Positions 43,989 through 53,448 of a DNA stretch of 64,000 nucleotides are shown here, piece after piece. The stretch is taken from positions 124,001 to 188,000 of the forward strand of contig NZ_JAERRB010000008.1 of assembly GCF_016735595.1 (NCBI RefSeq), read 5' to 3'. The DNA is from Chryseolinea lacunae. Its GTDB lineage: Bacteria; Bacteroidota; Bacteroidia; Cytophagales; Cyclobacteriaceae. Both the position numbers and the translations under genes were made by a program. The notes beneath the pieces were generated by a model, which did no database searches, was not told the DNA's origin, and saw nothing but the letters and a program-made list of their open reading frames with translations. Within the stretch, counting starts at the first letter, position 1. Each line of letters begins with the position of its first letter.

Positions 43989-44723
43989 ATGAAAATGTTA
44001 GCGGCTACTATTTCACTCATGCTCTTTAGCATTTTCGTACAGGGGCAGAACAAAAACTGCGCTCAGAAATCAATGTTATTGGAGAAAGCCTTTCAGCGCA
44101 AATCCATCAAACTTCTAACCGTGTTTCTAGACGACTGGCACAACAAATCAATAGCGAGTAAGATGAATGCCAAAAATAGGGACTCTATTTCCAGCATCAT
44201 CTATTCCATTCATGCTGCGCTATTCGACCCATTCAGTTATAAGAACTTCGGATGGCCTGAATCTGACCGAACCCGGTTTACAGGAGCGAAATACATTGTT
44301 ATTCAGGATAACATACCCTTCACCTTAAGCAAAGATGTTGACACATTAGACATGGAAGACCACGTTTATACAGACACCTTGTTTCATTTTCGCCCCGACA
44401 TTAAATTCAAAGGAGTAAAAACACTTTTCATGCTTGACGAGTATAGGTGTGTTGCACAGAATTTTATTCAGGCAAATACTATTGAAAAAGAGATGGAGTT
44501 CTATGACAAACTGAATTTTATGAGTCCAGCACTAAAAACATCGATGCGCAAAGATTGGACCGCCATTTTCACCCAACCGGCAATCATTGGCATAACCATT
44601 TGCCATGACCGGCTCGCCATCGTAGATTACTACCTGGCCAGTAACGGCATGCGTTCAATGCTCAGATTAGAGAATGGCCGCTGGGAAATTAAGAATACCA
44701 TTGAGCTTTGGATAGAAGACTAA
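43989..44723 (+). CDS. Secreted protein, unknown function
   Basis: A 244-residue exported protein: signal peptide (1-20, FVQGQ|N), mature part with conserved-looking YIVIQDNIPFTLSKDVDTLD and WTAIFTQPAIIGITICHDRL. No family recognised. Lower G+C than the DUF695 gene upstream. It lies 45 nt before the next small membrane-protein gene on the same strand and may form a pair with it. Confidence 0.65.
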   Translation: MKMLAATISLMLFSIFVQGQNKNCAQKSMLLEKAFQRKSIKLLTVFLDDWHNKSIASKMNAKNRDSISSIIYSIHAALFDPFSYKNFGWPESDRTRFTGAKYIVIQDNIPFTLSKDVDTLDMEDHVYTDTLFHFRPDIKFKGVKTLFMLDEYRCVAQNFIQANTIEKEMEFYDKLNFMSPALKTSMRKDWTAIFTQPAIIGITICHDRLAIVDYYLASNGMRSMLRLENGRWEIKNTIELWIED

Positions 44724-44767
44724 TCGGCGACGCTGCCAATGCCTGAACAACATCAATTTCGCAACGC

Positions 44768-45085
44768 ATGACTAACCTCATCTCAAAATTCAAACTCAAT
44801 TCAACACAAGGAAGCGCGCGAAACATTTGGCTGCTTACGCTCGCTCTGTTTTTACTTATGGGATTGAATTTCCATGCGATGGTTATGCCCCAATGGATAC
44901 TAACGTCTCTGGCCGCATGCATCTCTGCATTGCAAATTATTTCGCTGATAGCCTTCGCCTATTGGACATGGAAGCACTGGCGAGCATGGACCGACGATCG
45001 GCGATTGACCGGCATGCTGTACTTCGGACTATTGTCGTTAGTTACGATTGTAACGGTTGACCTTTCAATACGATTTATGCGTTAA
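44768..45085 (+). CDS. Small three-helix membrane protein
   Basis: A 105-residue protein with three predicted membrane segments (ITLLLALFLLMGLNF-like at about 22-40, LTSLAACISALQIISLIAFA at 46-65, MLYFGLLSLVTIVTVDLSI at 82-100). No family recognised. It is convergent with the MFS gene, 9 nt between stop codons. Confidence 0.6.
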   Translation: MTNLISKFKLNSTQGSARNIWLLTLALFLLMGLNFHAMVMPQWILTSLAACISALQIISLIAFAYWTWKHWRAWTDDRRLTGMLYFGLLSLVTIVTVDLSIRFMR

Positions 45086-45094
45086 CACAATCGA

Positions 45095-46336
45095 TCACTC
45101 CACCTCCACCGCCCTTGTCGGGTCGATCTTCAACCACAACCCCGCACTCACTATCAAACATCCTGCGATGAGAAACAGCGGATAGCTGAAGTTGCCCGTC
45201 TGCTGCACGAGGATGCCGAAGATGAGGGTGATAAAAAATCCTCCCAACTGGCCTGCAAAATTCATCGCCCCTACTACCACGCCCGAGTTCTGTCTGCCTA
45301 TGTCAACACACACGGCAAATGCCACGGGCAGGGCGAGATCTTTTGTCAACACCGACAGGGCCAGCAGATAGCCGGACGACTCTTTGTTGTTCAACACCCC
45401 AGCGCCTAAAAACAACAGGGCCGACAATCCCAAGCCTGCAAGAGCCACGGTTCTTCGTCCTGTTTTCAGGCCGAACCTTTTGGTGAGCCAATCGCTTAGA
45501 AAACCTCCGGTGAGGCAGCCGATGGCGCCGAGGAAATAGGAAAGGGATACGAAGTTTTTCGATTCGTCTTCTGTCATGCCAAGGCCTTCCTGAAAATAGG
45601 TCGACGACCAGTTGGTGAAGAAATAGGAGCCATAGAAAAACAAATGACACATGAGCATGAGCGCCCACAGGTTGCTGTTTTGTGCGATGGCTTTCCAGGG
45701 AATGCCATGATGGCCAACACGGAGTTTGCGACCGGCTTCAATTTCTTCAAGCTCCTGTGGAGTGACGGTTTCTTTCTGTCGGGGCTCGTCGCGAAACCAG
45801 ACATACCATCCAATGGCCCACGCAATGCCCAGCAGTCCCAGCACCCCGAAGGCCATGCGCCATCCGAATGCATGCACCAGGGGCACCACGATGAGGGGCG
45901 TTAACGCTCCCCCTATTCTTCCGGCTGCCCAGATGGCCGACTGGGCCCGTGCTGTTTCTGTTTTGGGGAACCAGTGTGCTATGGCAATCGATGCATTGGG
46001 ATAGGCCCCGGCTTCGCCTGCACCAAAGAGAAAACGAATGATGATGAGAAAGATGAACCCAAACGCCGAACCGGTGAGCATGGTGAACAATGACCACCAC
46101 ACCACCACGCGCGTCAACACACGCCGTGCGCCGATGCGATCGCCCAGTGCTCCCGTGGGGATTTCGAACAGCGCATAGGCCAGCGAGAACGCAGCGAGCA
46201 CATAGCCAAATTGTTGGTTGTCGAGGCCGAGGTCGGCCTTCACATATTTGGCCACCACGTTCATGCACACCCGGTCGAGGTAGGTGATGACGGAAAGGAG
46301 CACGAGTAGCAGCAATACCTGGTAGCGAACTTTCAC
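45095..46336 (-). CDS. MFS transporter, anion:cation symporter (ACS) family
   Basis: A 413-residue 12-helix permease. The family is shown by DRVCMNVVAKYVKADLGLD in helix 1, the loop-2/3 motif GALGDRIGARRVLT, and the GAGEAGAYPNASIAIAHWFP segment typical of the ACS group, which includes hexuronate and organic-anion importers. The substrate is likely an acidic sugar or dicarboxylate, by family only. The start codon is GTG 46336. Confidence 0.85.
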   Translation of the reverse strand: MKVRYQVLLLLVLLSVITYLDRVCMNVVAKYVKADLGLDNQQFGYVLAAFSLAYALFEIPTGALGDRIGARRVLTRVVVWWSLFTMLTGSAFGFIFLIIIRFLFGAGEAGAYPNASIAIAHWFPKTETARAQSAIWAAGRIGGALTPLIVVPLVHAFGWRMAFGVLGLLGIAWAIGWYVWFRDEPRQKETVTPQELEEIEAGRKLRVGHHGIPWKAIAQNSNLWALMLMCHLFFYGSYFFTNWSSTYFQEGLGMTEDESKNFVSLSYFLGAIGCLTGGFLSDWLTKRFGLKTGRRTVALAGLGLSALLFLGAGVLNNKESSGYLLALSVLTKDLALPVAFAVCVDIGRQNSGVVVGAMNFAGQLGGFFITLIFGILVQQTGNFSYPLFLIAGCLIVSAGLWLKIDPTRAVEVE

Positions 46337-46451
46337 GGGGTCGTTTTTTCTTTCCCTTCAAGATAGAAAGGATTGTGCAAAACGCCATGGCACGCAAACG
46401 TGCTTCCTGGGTTTGCGCTTTCAACGCGTCAACACCTGTGCTGCGTTGGCG

Positions 46452-46889
46452 CTAAACCCGCATCGTGTCGGGCAGCCACTGTTTGATGGACTGCTTGATC
46501 TGGTCGGGTGAAAGTTTTTCGCGGAGGGCGCGTTGGGTGAGGTCTACGAATTCAGCGTCGGAGGCAAAGCGCAGGGCGGCGATTTGATTGAAGGTGAGTT
46601 GTTGCTCTACTGCTTCGAAACGTTGTTGAGTGAGAATATAATAGCGCAGGCGCAGTTCGAGGCGCACGGTGCGGTTTTGGTTGATGAGGCCGTAGTGTTG
46701 GCGCATCATGAACGAAAGCCAGGAGAGCAGCATAAACTGCCCTCCCAAGGCCAGCCACACCACCACTTCGGAAGGCGGATGAAACATGAAGTAGGTGCAC
46801 ATGCCCGCGCACGTGAGCACAACGGGATAGAAAACAAAATGATGCGGCGCGTAGTAGCGCACATGGTTGGCGTAGTCTTGTTGTTTCAT
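46452..46889 (-). CDS. DUF6526 membrane protein
   Basis: A 145-residue protein from ATG 46889 (a TTG nine bases upstream is less likely). Two membrane helices (about 20-40 and 48-65) and a helical cytoplasmic tail ending DQIKQSIKQWLPDTMRV. The MKQQDYANHVRYYAPHHFVF opening and the LRLRYYILTQQRFEAVEQQL tail identify the DUF6526 family, sometimes mislabelled as an ABC permease. Function unknown. Confidence 0.7.
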   Translation of the reverse strand: MKQQDYANHVRYYAPHHFVFYPVVLTCAGMCTYFMFHPPSEVVVWLALGGQFMLLSWLSFMMRQHYGLINQNRTVRLELRLRYYILTQQRFEAVEQQLTFNQIAALRFASDAEFVDLTQRALREKLSPDQIKQSIKQWLPDTMRV

Positions 46890-46955
46890 GGGAAGCAATA
46901 TACTTTCAAACCCCTGTGCGCTCCCAATTGTTTAGACACGCGGCGCATTCATTTT

Positions 46956-47909
46956 TCAAAAGGTGGAGATGTGCACTTTCTTGCCGCCTTCTTTCAGCAT
47001 CGTTCCTTTCTTCTTCACTTCGTTATCCTGTTTATATTCGTCGGCAATGATGGTGTCGAGATATTGTTTTGTTTTTTCGTAGGGCACCGTCACGGGTTTG
47101 CCGGTGGTGATGGCCTGGGTGGCATAGGCGTTCACCAGGTCGGGATAGTGTTGGGCAAACAGCGCGTGAGTGGCAAACATGTCGCATCCCAGAATGGCGT
47201 CGCCTGCCACCACCACCACACCAATCACGTCGGGCTCGTTCACCAGCAGCGGCGTGAAGTGGTCGGTGTATTTTTTCAGCTCTTTGCTGAAGGTGCCCGA
47301 TTTGGCCAGCGCGGTGAGGGCGCCTGTGCTGGAGTTGGCGTTGTTTTTCGCGGTGGTCTCGGCCACTTTGTCCCACACCTTGCCCTGATCTTTATCAACC
47401 GCAGCCGCCTTGCGCACTTCGTTAGACGAGAAGGAATAATATTGTTTGAAGTTCATGGCATCTGCACCCGACTCGCCTTCCTTTGGTTGCCAACGCCCAT
47501 GCTCCACGCAAAACACAGCAATGTCTTTTTTGCCACTCTTCGGATATAATATAAAGTCCTGGGCAATCACACGATCCTGCTTGCCTCCCTGCACCACTTC
47601 ACCAGACAACACCATGATGGTGTCTTTCGACACGTTCTCGATGTAGAGCGTGTTCACCTCTCCCCTGTTATATTCCGTGATCACCGCTTTGTTTGTTTTC
47701 AATCCTTCCCTCAGCGTCACATATTTCCCGATGTTTTTATGCGACGCCTGAAAGACTGCATTGGCCCGCACCGGATACAGTTGCAGGTATTGATATTTGT
47801 AGGGACTGGCCGCAACGGGCTGCTCCAGCTTCAGGTTTATTTTGTTGTATTGCGCGGTGGCCGGAGCCACAACGGTGAGGAGCGCACTAACGAGCAGAAT
47901 GTTTTTCAT
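46956..47909 (-). CDS. Secreted ARPP-1/DUF6569-type protein
   Basis: A 317-residue exported protein (signal peptide to ATAQ, residue 20). The core shows YLQLYPVRAN, the VLSGEVVQGGKQDRVIAQDF segment and IAVFCVEHGRW, which match the ARPP-1 family, associated elsewhere with phosphatase and ADP-ribosylglycohydrolase genes. No enzymatic role is established. It lies just downstream of the VWA lipoprotein gene on the same strand (48 nt), probably an operon. Confidence 0.6.
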   Translation of the reverse strand: MKNILLVSALLTVVAPATAQYNKINLKLEQPVAASPYKYQYLQLYPVRANAVFQASHKNIGKYVTLREGLKTNKAVITEYNRGEVNTLYIENVSKDTIMVLSGEVVQGGKQDRVIAQDFILYPKSGKKDIAVFCVEHGRWQPKEGESGADAMNFKQYYSFSSNEVRKAAAVDKDQGKVWDKVAETTAKNNANSSTGALTALAKSGTFSKELKKYTDHFTPLLVNEPDVIGVVVVAGDAILGCDMFATHALFAQHYPDLVNAYATQAITTGKPVTVPYEKTKQYLDTIIADEYKQDNEVKKKGTMLKEGGKKVHISTF

Positions 47910-47957
47910 GGTAGTTTGTTTTTTTTGTGACGATGTACAACTTTCATTTTGTGCTAC

Positions 47958-49130
47958 TTACTTCCACGTCAGGTTCTTGGTCTTGCCGCGTTCCTTCAGC
48001 GCGTTGATCATGGCCACGTCGAGCGATGCGGCTTTGTCTTTTTCGCTGGTGTGGGTGTCGATATATTTCTGGCGTGATGCATTAAGGGTTTGAATTTCCT
48101 TCTGAATTTTTGTGCGCTCGTCAGCTTTTTGTTTTACGTAGGCCTGGCGTTGTTCCAAGGTCATGGACTTCATTTCGTCGGGCAGGTCTTCTGTTTTCAG
48201 TTCGGTCACCACCTTGGCGTTGCTCTTGGCCGCATCCACCATGTCCCACGACGAGTTTGAATAGGCGTGTGAGCTTTTGGAGATGGTGCGCTCCACCATG
48301 TTCTCTTTCCCATAGTGCACGGCGTTTTTATCTTCCTGCACCTGTGCGTCTTTCTTTGACTTTCCGGAGTGGCCGTAGTAGACGTAGGTTTTATTCAGCT
48401 CTTCATTCTTGTAGCTGATCTGGTCGTCGTAGGGTGTGGCGATGTAGACCGTGCGGCGGTCTTGCTCAATGCTCATGTAGGTTCCGTTGGCCAGGTCGGC
48501 GCCGCGTTTCCAGTCGGTTTGCACACCTTCGATGAAGCTGCCGCAGAAGATGGTGTTCACCACCACGTCTTTTTCTTTGGCCAGCGCGCAGGCTGTGTTG
48601 TAGGGAACATTGCCCTGGTTGAAGGGCTCGTTGCCCGCAATGAAGATCATGCGCAGGTCGTTGTTGGCGGCCGACCAGTCGAGTTGTTCCAGCGAGGTGC
48701 GAATCACGTAGCCACAAAACTCGGCACCACCGCGTGTGCTGAGGGCGAACAATTTTGCGGAGAGGGCGTCGAGGTCGTTGGTGAGGGGGCTCACCTGGCG
48801 GATGTAGCCTTCGTATGACGAGAGGTTGTCGTTGCCGTATTCATAGAGGGCAATGGAAATTTCGGGTGGTGTGCCGTCGGTGCATTTGGCGGCGGCCAGT
48901 TCGTTCACAATTTTCCAGAGCTGCGACTTGGCTTGTTCAATGAGGCCGTCCATGCTGTTGCTGGTGTCGAGCAACAGGGCGAGCATGATCTTCTGTCGTT
49001 TGGCGGGCGAGGGATCCTGGTGTGCAGGGTTGGGTTGGGAGCTGGCGGGCTTGCAATCGGCACAGAGCAAAAGAATCAGGGCAAAGGCCGTTCCTTTCAG
49101 CAGGCGGGTGATGGCGGACAAGTGGTGCAT
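47958..49130 (-). CDS. VWA-domain lipoprotein
   Basis: A 390-residue lipoprotein from ATG 49130: signal peptide and lipobox LLLCADC, then a von Willebrand A domain (about residues 48-240) with the metal-site motif DTSNSMDG, a conserved IFIAGNEPFNQG strand and IFCGSFIEG. A helical, Lys/Glu/Gln-rich region follows (270-390). The frame opens at 49262, but that start would bury the signal peptide. Such proteins are thought to mediate metal-dependent adhesion at the envelope. It is divergent from the sensor kinase gene. Confidence 0.8.
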   Translation of the reverse strand: MHHLSAITRLLKGTAFALILLLCADCKPASSQPNPAHQDPSPAKRQKIMLALLLDTSNSMDGLIEQAKSQLWKIVNELAAAKCTDGTPPEISIALYEYGNDNLSSYEGYIRQVSPLTNDLDALSAKLFALSTRGGAEFCGYVIRTSLEQLDWSAANNDLRMIFIAGNEPFNQGNVPYNTACALAKEKDVVVNTIFCGSFIEGVQTDWKRGADLANGTYMSIEQDRRTVYIATPYDDQISYKNEELNKTYVYYGHSGKSKKDAQVQEDKNAVHYGKENMVERTISKSSHAYSNSSWDMVDAAKSNAKVVTELKTEDLPDEMKSMTLEQRQAYVKQKADERTKIQKEIQTLNASRQKYIDTHTSEKDKAASLDVAMINALKERGKTKNLTWK

Positions 49131-49312
49131 GACGTTATTGTTTTTGATAAAGCTCACGCGAAAAAAAAGAAATCGGTACCTCAACTTAGGGAAGGCCCCG
49201 TTTGGCCGGGTGAAACGGCCGGGGCACTTCGTGAAGGCTTTCATCCTGCTGTTTTTGCTCAAATGGGCATTTGGAATATTGTATTAACTTTCCCGCACAA
49301 ACATTTTTTTGC

Positions 49313-51301
49313 ATGCGCGCTCACCGTTTTTTTATGCTCTGTCTCCTTGGCATTTTGCTTTGGGAAACCGGCCATGCCCAGAAGAATGAGAAGCCCAAGG
49401 CCGCAGAGAAGACCGACGAGATCAAAGAAACCGACAGCAAAAAATCATACAAGAGTTTCAAGATCAGTTCGTCGCGACAATCCATTGCCGCCCTTCTGAA
49501 GGAGGCCAACGCCCTGAAGGAAAAAAGCCCGACCGATGCGCTCACCAAAGTGCAGGAAGCCCTGGGGCTGAGCCTGGCGCAAGGCGACGGGTTGAACGAA
49601 GGCCGCTGTTACATTCTGCTGGGCGAAATCAACGAAGGCATTCAGGAATGGAAACTGGCGCTCGAAAACTATGGCCGCGCCTACGAGAAATTCTCCTATC
49701 AGAAAGCGGTCCCCGCAGAATATCCACGTGTGCTCCAGGGCATGGGCAACGCCAACCTGAAGCTGGGGCTCTATCCCGATGCCTTGAAATATTTCCAGGA
49801 AGCCCTCGCCCAAACAACCAACACCTACCAACGCACAGCCCTTCAGCTCAACATCTCAGAGGTGTATTACCAGATGGGGCAATACGACAAAGCGCTGACG
49901 CCTTTAAAAGACATCAACACTCCCAAAAAGATTGCCGACGCCTCCACGTCCAACCAGATTCAAAACCAGGAAGCCAAGATCTATGCGCAGCTGAATCAGT
50001 TCGACAAGAGCAAAGAACTCTACGACAATTCCGTGAACACCCTGCGCCAAAGCAAAAGTGTGACGCCAAAGGAAAATGAGTCGTTAACGGAAACCAAAGA
50101 TGAAATTGCCGGTGTGCTGCGCTCACAGAACCGCTACGACGAAGAGATCGACCTGCGCAACAAATCGATTGTCTACAACCTGGAATCGAAAAACCTCGAC
50201 GAGGTAACAAAAGACAAAGTGGAGATCGGCAAAACCCTGGATGCCAAAGGTCAGCCCAGGGCCGCGTTGCGCGAAATTCAGGAAGCCGCCAACATGGCCG
50301 ACACACTCAACAACCCGAGGCAGCAGGTGTATGCCTACCAGACGCTGGCCACGCTCTACGAGAAAAACGGCATGAACATGGAGGCCCTCGATGCCTATCA
50401 CAAATTCAGTTTCTATGTGAACAAGGCCGACACCCTTTCCAATTTGCAGTTGGCCAAACGGGCCGACCTTATCCGAATCCAGAAAGACATTGAAGAGCTT
50501 ACCAAGAACGTGTCTATCGGCAAACAACAGGAGTCGCTGGAGCAGGCCACGGTGTTCCGGCAGCAGCTCATCATCTATGGCCTGTCGTTTTTGTTGCTGG
50601 TGATTGGTGCCGCGTCTGTTTTCTCCTATAAGAAGGCGCAGGCCAGCAAAGTGGCCAATCAGTTGCTCGCGCTCAAATCGCTGCGCAGCCAGATGAACCC
50701 CCATTTTATATTCAACGCGCTCAACTCGGTGAATCATTTCATAGCCCAGCAAGACGAGCGGGCCGCCAACAAGTTTCTCTCGGAGTTTTCACAGTTGATG
50801 CGCCTGGTGCTGGAAAATTCGCAGGAGGATTTTATTCCCCTGCAACAGGAGCTGGACATCCTGTCGCTCTATGTGAAACTGGAACACTACCGCTTTCGCG
50901 ACAAGTTCGACTACACCATCACCGTAGACGAAAACCTGAACACAGACGCCATCCAGGTTCCACCCATGCTCATTCAGCCCTATATCGAAAACGCCGTATG
51001 GCATGGGTTGCGCTATAAGCACGAGAAAGGTCACCTGCTGCTCACGTTCCGGAAGGAAGAAAACATGCTGGTGGTTGAGATCACCGACGACGGCATCGGA
51101 CGCAAGCAGTCGGCCGAGTTGAAGACCACACATCAGAAGAAACATCAATCCATGGGCTTGAAGAACATTCGCGAACGGCTCGATATTTTGAACAACGTGT
51201 ATCGCACCCACTACCGCATCACCCTGAACGATCCGGCAGAAGGCACGGGCACGGAAGTGCGTATCTATGTACCCCTCACCCCAGCAACCCAAGGCGTATG
51301 A
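49313..51301 (+). CDS. LytS-type sensor histidine kinase with TPR sensor region
   Basis: A 662-residue membrane kinase. From ATG 49313: signal peptide (MRAHRFFMLCLLGILLWETG), periplasmic TPR repeats (about 40-395), one membrane helix (about 408-430, IYGLSFLLLVIGAASVFSY), then the HisKA_7TM/LytS kinase part with phospho-acceptor His in LRSQMNPHFIFNALNSVNHF and the HATPase box (VPPMLIQPYIENAVWHGLRY, ITDDGIGRKQS, SMGLKNIRERL). It pairs with the LytTR regulator encoded 4 bp overlapping downstream. The frame opens at 49271 (Met 14 residues earlier). Confidence 0.92.
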   Translation: MRAHRFFMLCLLGILLWETGHAQKNEKPKAAEKTDEIKETDSKKSYKSFKISSSRQSIAALLKEANALKEKSPTDALTKVQEALGLSLAQGDGLNEGRCYILLGEINEGIQEWKLALENYGRAYEKFSYQKAVPAEYPRVLQGMGNANLKLGLYPDALKYFQEALAQTTNTYQRTALQLNISEVYYQMGQYDKALTPLKDINTPKKIADASTSNQIQNQEAKIYAQLNQFDKSKELYDNSVNTLRQSKSVTPKENESLTETKDEIAGVLRSQNRYDEEIDLRNKSIVYNLESKNLDEVTKDKVEIGKTLDAKGQPRAALREIQEAANMADTLNNPRQQVYAYQTLATLYEKNGMNMEALDAYHKFSFYVNKADTLSNLQLAKRADLIRIQKDIEELTKNVSIGKQQESLEQATVFRQQLIIYGLSFLLLVIGAASVFSYKKAQASKVANQLLALKSLRSQMNPHFIFNALNSVNHFIAQQDERAANKFLSEFSQLMRLVLENSQEDFIPLQQELDILSLYVKLEHYRFRDKFDYTITVDENLNTDAIQVPPMLIQPYIENAVWHGLRYKHEKGHLLLTFRKEENMLVVEITDDGIGRKQSAELKTTHQKKHQSMGLKNIRERLDILNNVYRTHYRITLNDPAEGTGTEVRIYVPLTPATQGV

Positions 51302-52035
51302 AAGCGGTGATCGTTGACGATGAAAAAGACAGTCGCCAGATTCTGGCCAACTACCTTGGCAAATACTGCCCCGACGTAGACGTGTGTGGCTTTGGCGAAT
51401 CGGTGGCCACCGGCCTCGCCGCCATTCGCGAGCACCAGCCCGACATTGTGTTTCTCGACATTGAAATGCCCTATGGCAACGGCTTCGATTTGCTGGACAA
51501 GGTTGGACACCCCGAGTTTGAGACCGTGTTTGTTACCGCCTTCGACCACTATGCCATTCAGGCCCTGAACCTGAGCGCTGCCTATTATCTGCTGAAGCCC
51601 ATCGACATCGACGAGCTGATCAAGGCTGTGGCCAAGATAAAACACGAGCGCACCACAGAAAACTATCGCCAGCACACCCAGGTGCTGCTCGACAACCTGA
51701 AGACTACGGCCCCTCAAAAGATTATGTTGCCCACGCTGGAAGGGTTTGAGATTGTGCCCATCAGCACCATTCTCTATTGTGAGGCTGTGGATAATTTTAC
51801 ACGCTTTCACCTCGAAGGAAACGCGCCGCTGCTCATTTGCCGGACGCTGAAATACTTCGAAGATGTGCTGAAGGAGCACGGCTTCCTGCGCATCCACCGC
51901 TCGCACCTCATCCACCCGCACCACGTGATCCGCTACTCGAAAGGCAAGGGTGGCTATGTGACCATGAAAGACAATCGCGAACTGGAGGTGTCGCCCAACA
52001 AGAAGCAGGAGCTGCTGGATGTGTTTCAGCGCTAA
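51298..52035 (+). CDS. LytTR-family response regulator
   Basis: A 245-residue regulator. Receiver domain 1-120: acidic pocket IVDDEKDSRQ, phosphorylated Asp in DIVFLDIEMP, Thr in FVTAFD, Lys in LLKPID. LytTR DNA-binding domain 145-245 (MLPTLEGFEIVPISTILYCE, FLRIHRSHLIHPHHVIRYSK). It overlaps the sensor kinase by ATGA, so the pair is translationally coupled. Targets are unknown; the divergent VWA gene is a candidate by position. Confidence 0.92.
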   Translation: MKAVIVDDEKDSRQILANYLGKYCPDVDVCGFGESVATGLAAIREHQPDIVFLDIEMPYGNGFDLLDKVGHPEFETVFVTAFDHYAIQALNLSAAYYLLKPIDIDELIKAVAKIKHERTTENYRQHTQVLLDNLKTTAPQKIMLPTLEGFEIVPISTILYCEAVDNFTRFHLEGNAPLLICRTLKYFEDVLKEHGFLRIHRSHLIHPHHVIRYSKGKGGYVTMKDNRELEVSPNKKQELLDVFQR

Positions 52036-52096
52036 CGCGGCGAAGTCATGTTTTCATAGGGAAAAACGAAAAAATTCCGGACGCTGTCCATAACTA

Positions 52097-52133
52097 AAAA
52101 AGCACCACAAGCGAAGCTCGTGGTGCTTTTTTT
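52097..52133. terminator. Bidirectional terminator
   Basis: A 12-bp stem around AGCACCAC/GTGGTGCT (52097-52108 with 52120-52131), with A- and T-runs on both sides. Serves the regulator gene (plus strand) and possibly the SWIB gene (minus). Confidence 0.75.
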
Positions 52134-52192
52134 AGGACTTGGGTGGTTGTGCCCGGCTTGCGCCAGACCTCGTGTCCGTCCCAGGTTGAATG

Positions 52193-52579
52193 TTACTTCA
52201 CGTGTTTGTTCACGATTTTAGCAAGCTCGAACATCGAGATTTGCTCTTTGCCGCCGAACACAACTTTCAGCTTTGCATCGCCATTGATCATTCTTCTGTT
52301 CTTCTTATCCTGAAGATTGTTCTTCTTGATATAGTCCCAGATTTTCTTGATGATCTCTGTTCTGGGGATGGGCTTGCTGCCAATTACCTCTGCCAATGAT
52401 GCGCTGGGAGTGAGCGGTGCCATGAAGGCAGCATTAGGTTTTCTTTTGGCTTTCTTGGGAGCTGCTTTCTTAGGAGCGGCTTTCTTTGCTGCTTTTTTAG
52501 GAGCTGCTTTCTTTGCGGCCTTCTTAGGGGCTGCTTTCTTGGCGGCTTTCTTAGCCGTTTTCTTCGCTGTTTTTGCCAT
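52193..52579 (-). CDS. SWIB-domain protein with histone-H1-like tail
   Basis: A 128-residue protein. Residues 1-48 are a highly basic Lys/Ala/Pro tail (MAKTAKKTAKKAAKKAAPKK and repeats). Residues 52-128 are a SWIB/MDM2 domain (LAEVIGSKPIPRTEIIKKIW and the NLQDKKNRRMINGDAKLKVV stretch), a fold found in chromatin remodellers and in chlamydial and other bacterial proteins. The combination suggests DNA compaction or binding, inference only. The N-terminal codons and leader match the 25-residue peptide at 882. Four copies of a TTTTCATAGG motif flank this gene. Confidence 0.88.
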   Translation of the reverse strand: MAKTAKKTAKKAAKKAAPKKAAKKAAPKKAAKKAAPKKAAPKKAKRKPNAAFMAPLTPSASLAEVIGSKPIPRTEIIKKIWDYIKKNNLQDKKNRRMINGDAKLKVVFGGKEQISMFELAKIVNKHVK

Positions 52580-53079
52580 AGCGTTTTTAATTTTTAGAGT
52601 GAATAATGTTTACGGTAAAAGTCTGGTTTTACACTTGGCTGTGAATATACTATAATTTAAATCACACTTACAATTCTGATATCTTTTACGCTCTAAAATT
52701 CACCTCTCGAAAACTCCAAATCCCCTATGAAAACAGGTAGTTTTCAACACCTCATCGCCCTTCATTACAACACCTTTCACAAGACAAAACAACGTGATGC
52801 ATCCACGCATAAACGCACGATGAAGACCATGAAAACATGAACCCCGTCATTGCTTTTCATAGGCGTTTTATAGTACAACACCCTTCACCCCTTACTATAG
52901 CTATCCAATCATATACACAAGAAAGAGAACACGATACGTTTTCAAATATTCAGTGCCGGGCGCTGGATTCCATAGGGCAGGGCAGGCAATTCGCCTATGA
53001 AAAATTCATTTTTTATCTGCGTGTGGCATTGGAGTTTGTTGCCGGGAGAGATACTTTTGGATGACCAAAACCGACGTGA
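52580..53079. other. Gene-free 500-bp region with TTTTCATAGG motifs
   Basis: No credible gene. It carries three copies of the 10-mer TTTTCATAGG or its complement (52724, 52854, 52994); a fourth lies at 52051 on the other side of the SWIB gene. The region is otherwise unremarkable and contains the divergent start of the receiver gene at 53080. Confidence 0.5.
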
Positions 53080-53427
53080 ATGAAGGTGCTTATTCTGGAC
53101 GATGAAAAGTTCGATTTATTTGTAGCAAAAAAATTAGTGAGTCTGGAGTTTGAAGCCGAGGGATTCACGGTTCCGCAAGAGGCCCTGGCCTGGGCGCGCA
53201 CCAACACCTTCGACGTGGTGCTCATCGACTACTACCTCACCACCACCCTGCTGGCGCACCATGTGCTGGAACAACTGCGCTCCTTTGTGACCCACCCGTT
53301 CAAAGCCTTTGTGCTCACCAACTATGTGGATGGGGAGCAAATTGCCCAACTCAAAGCCGCTGGCTTCGACGCCGTGCTGCACAAGCCTTTCACCCTGGAG
53401 AACTTCAAACTTCAGCTGAGCCGGTAG
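53080..53427 (+). CDS. Single-domain response regulator (CheY-like)
   Basis: A 115-residue receiver domain without an output domain. Pocket residues: LILDDEKFDLF, phospho-acceptor Asp in VVLIDYYL (residue 51), Thr in VLTNY and Lys in LHKPF. No kinase gene adjoins it. Such stand-alone receivers usually act through protein contacts. Confidence 0.85.
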   Translation: MKVLILDDEKFDLFVAKKLVSLEFEAEGFTVPQEALAWARTNTFDVVLIDYYLTTTLLAHHVLEQLRSFVTHPFKAFVLTNYVDGEQIAQLKAAGFDAVLHKPFTLENFKLQLSR

Positions 53428-53448
53428 GCATTTCCCGCCAAACATTAA

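Noticed and set aside
46452-46889. ABC transporter permease
   Set aside because: Two helices and no permease motif; the sequence fits DUF6526, which is often mislabelled.
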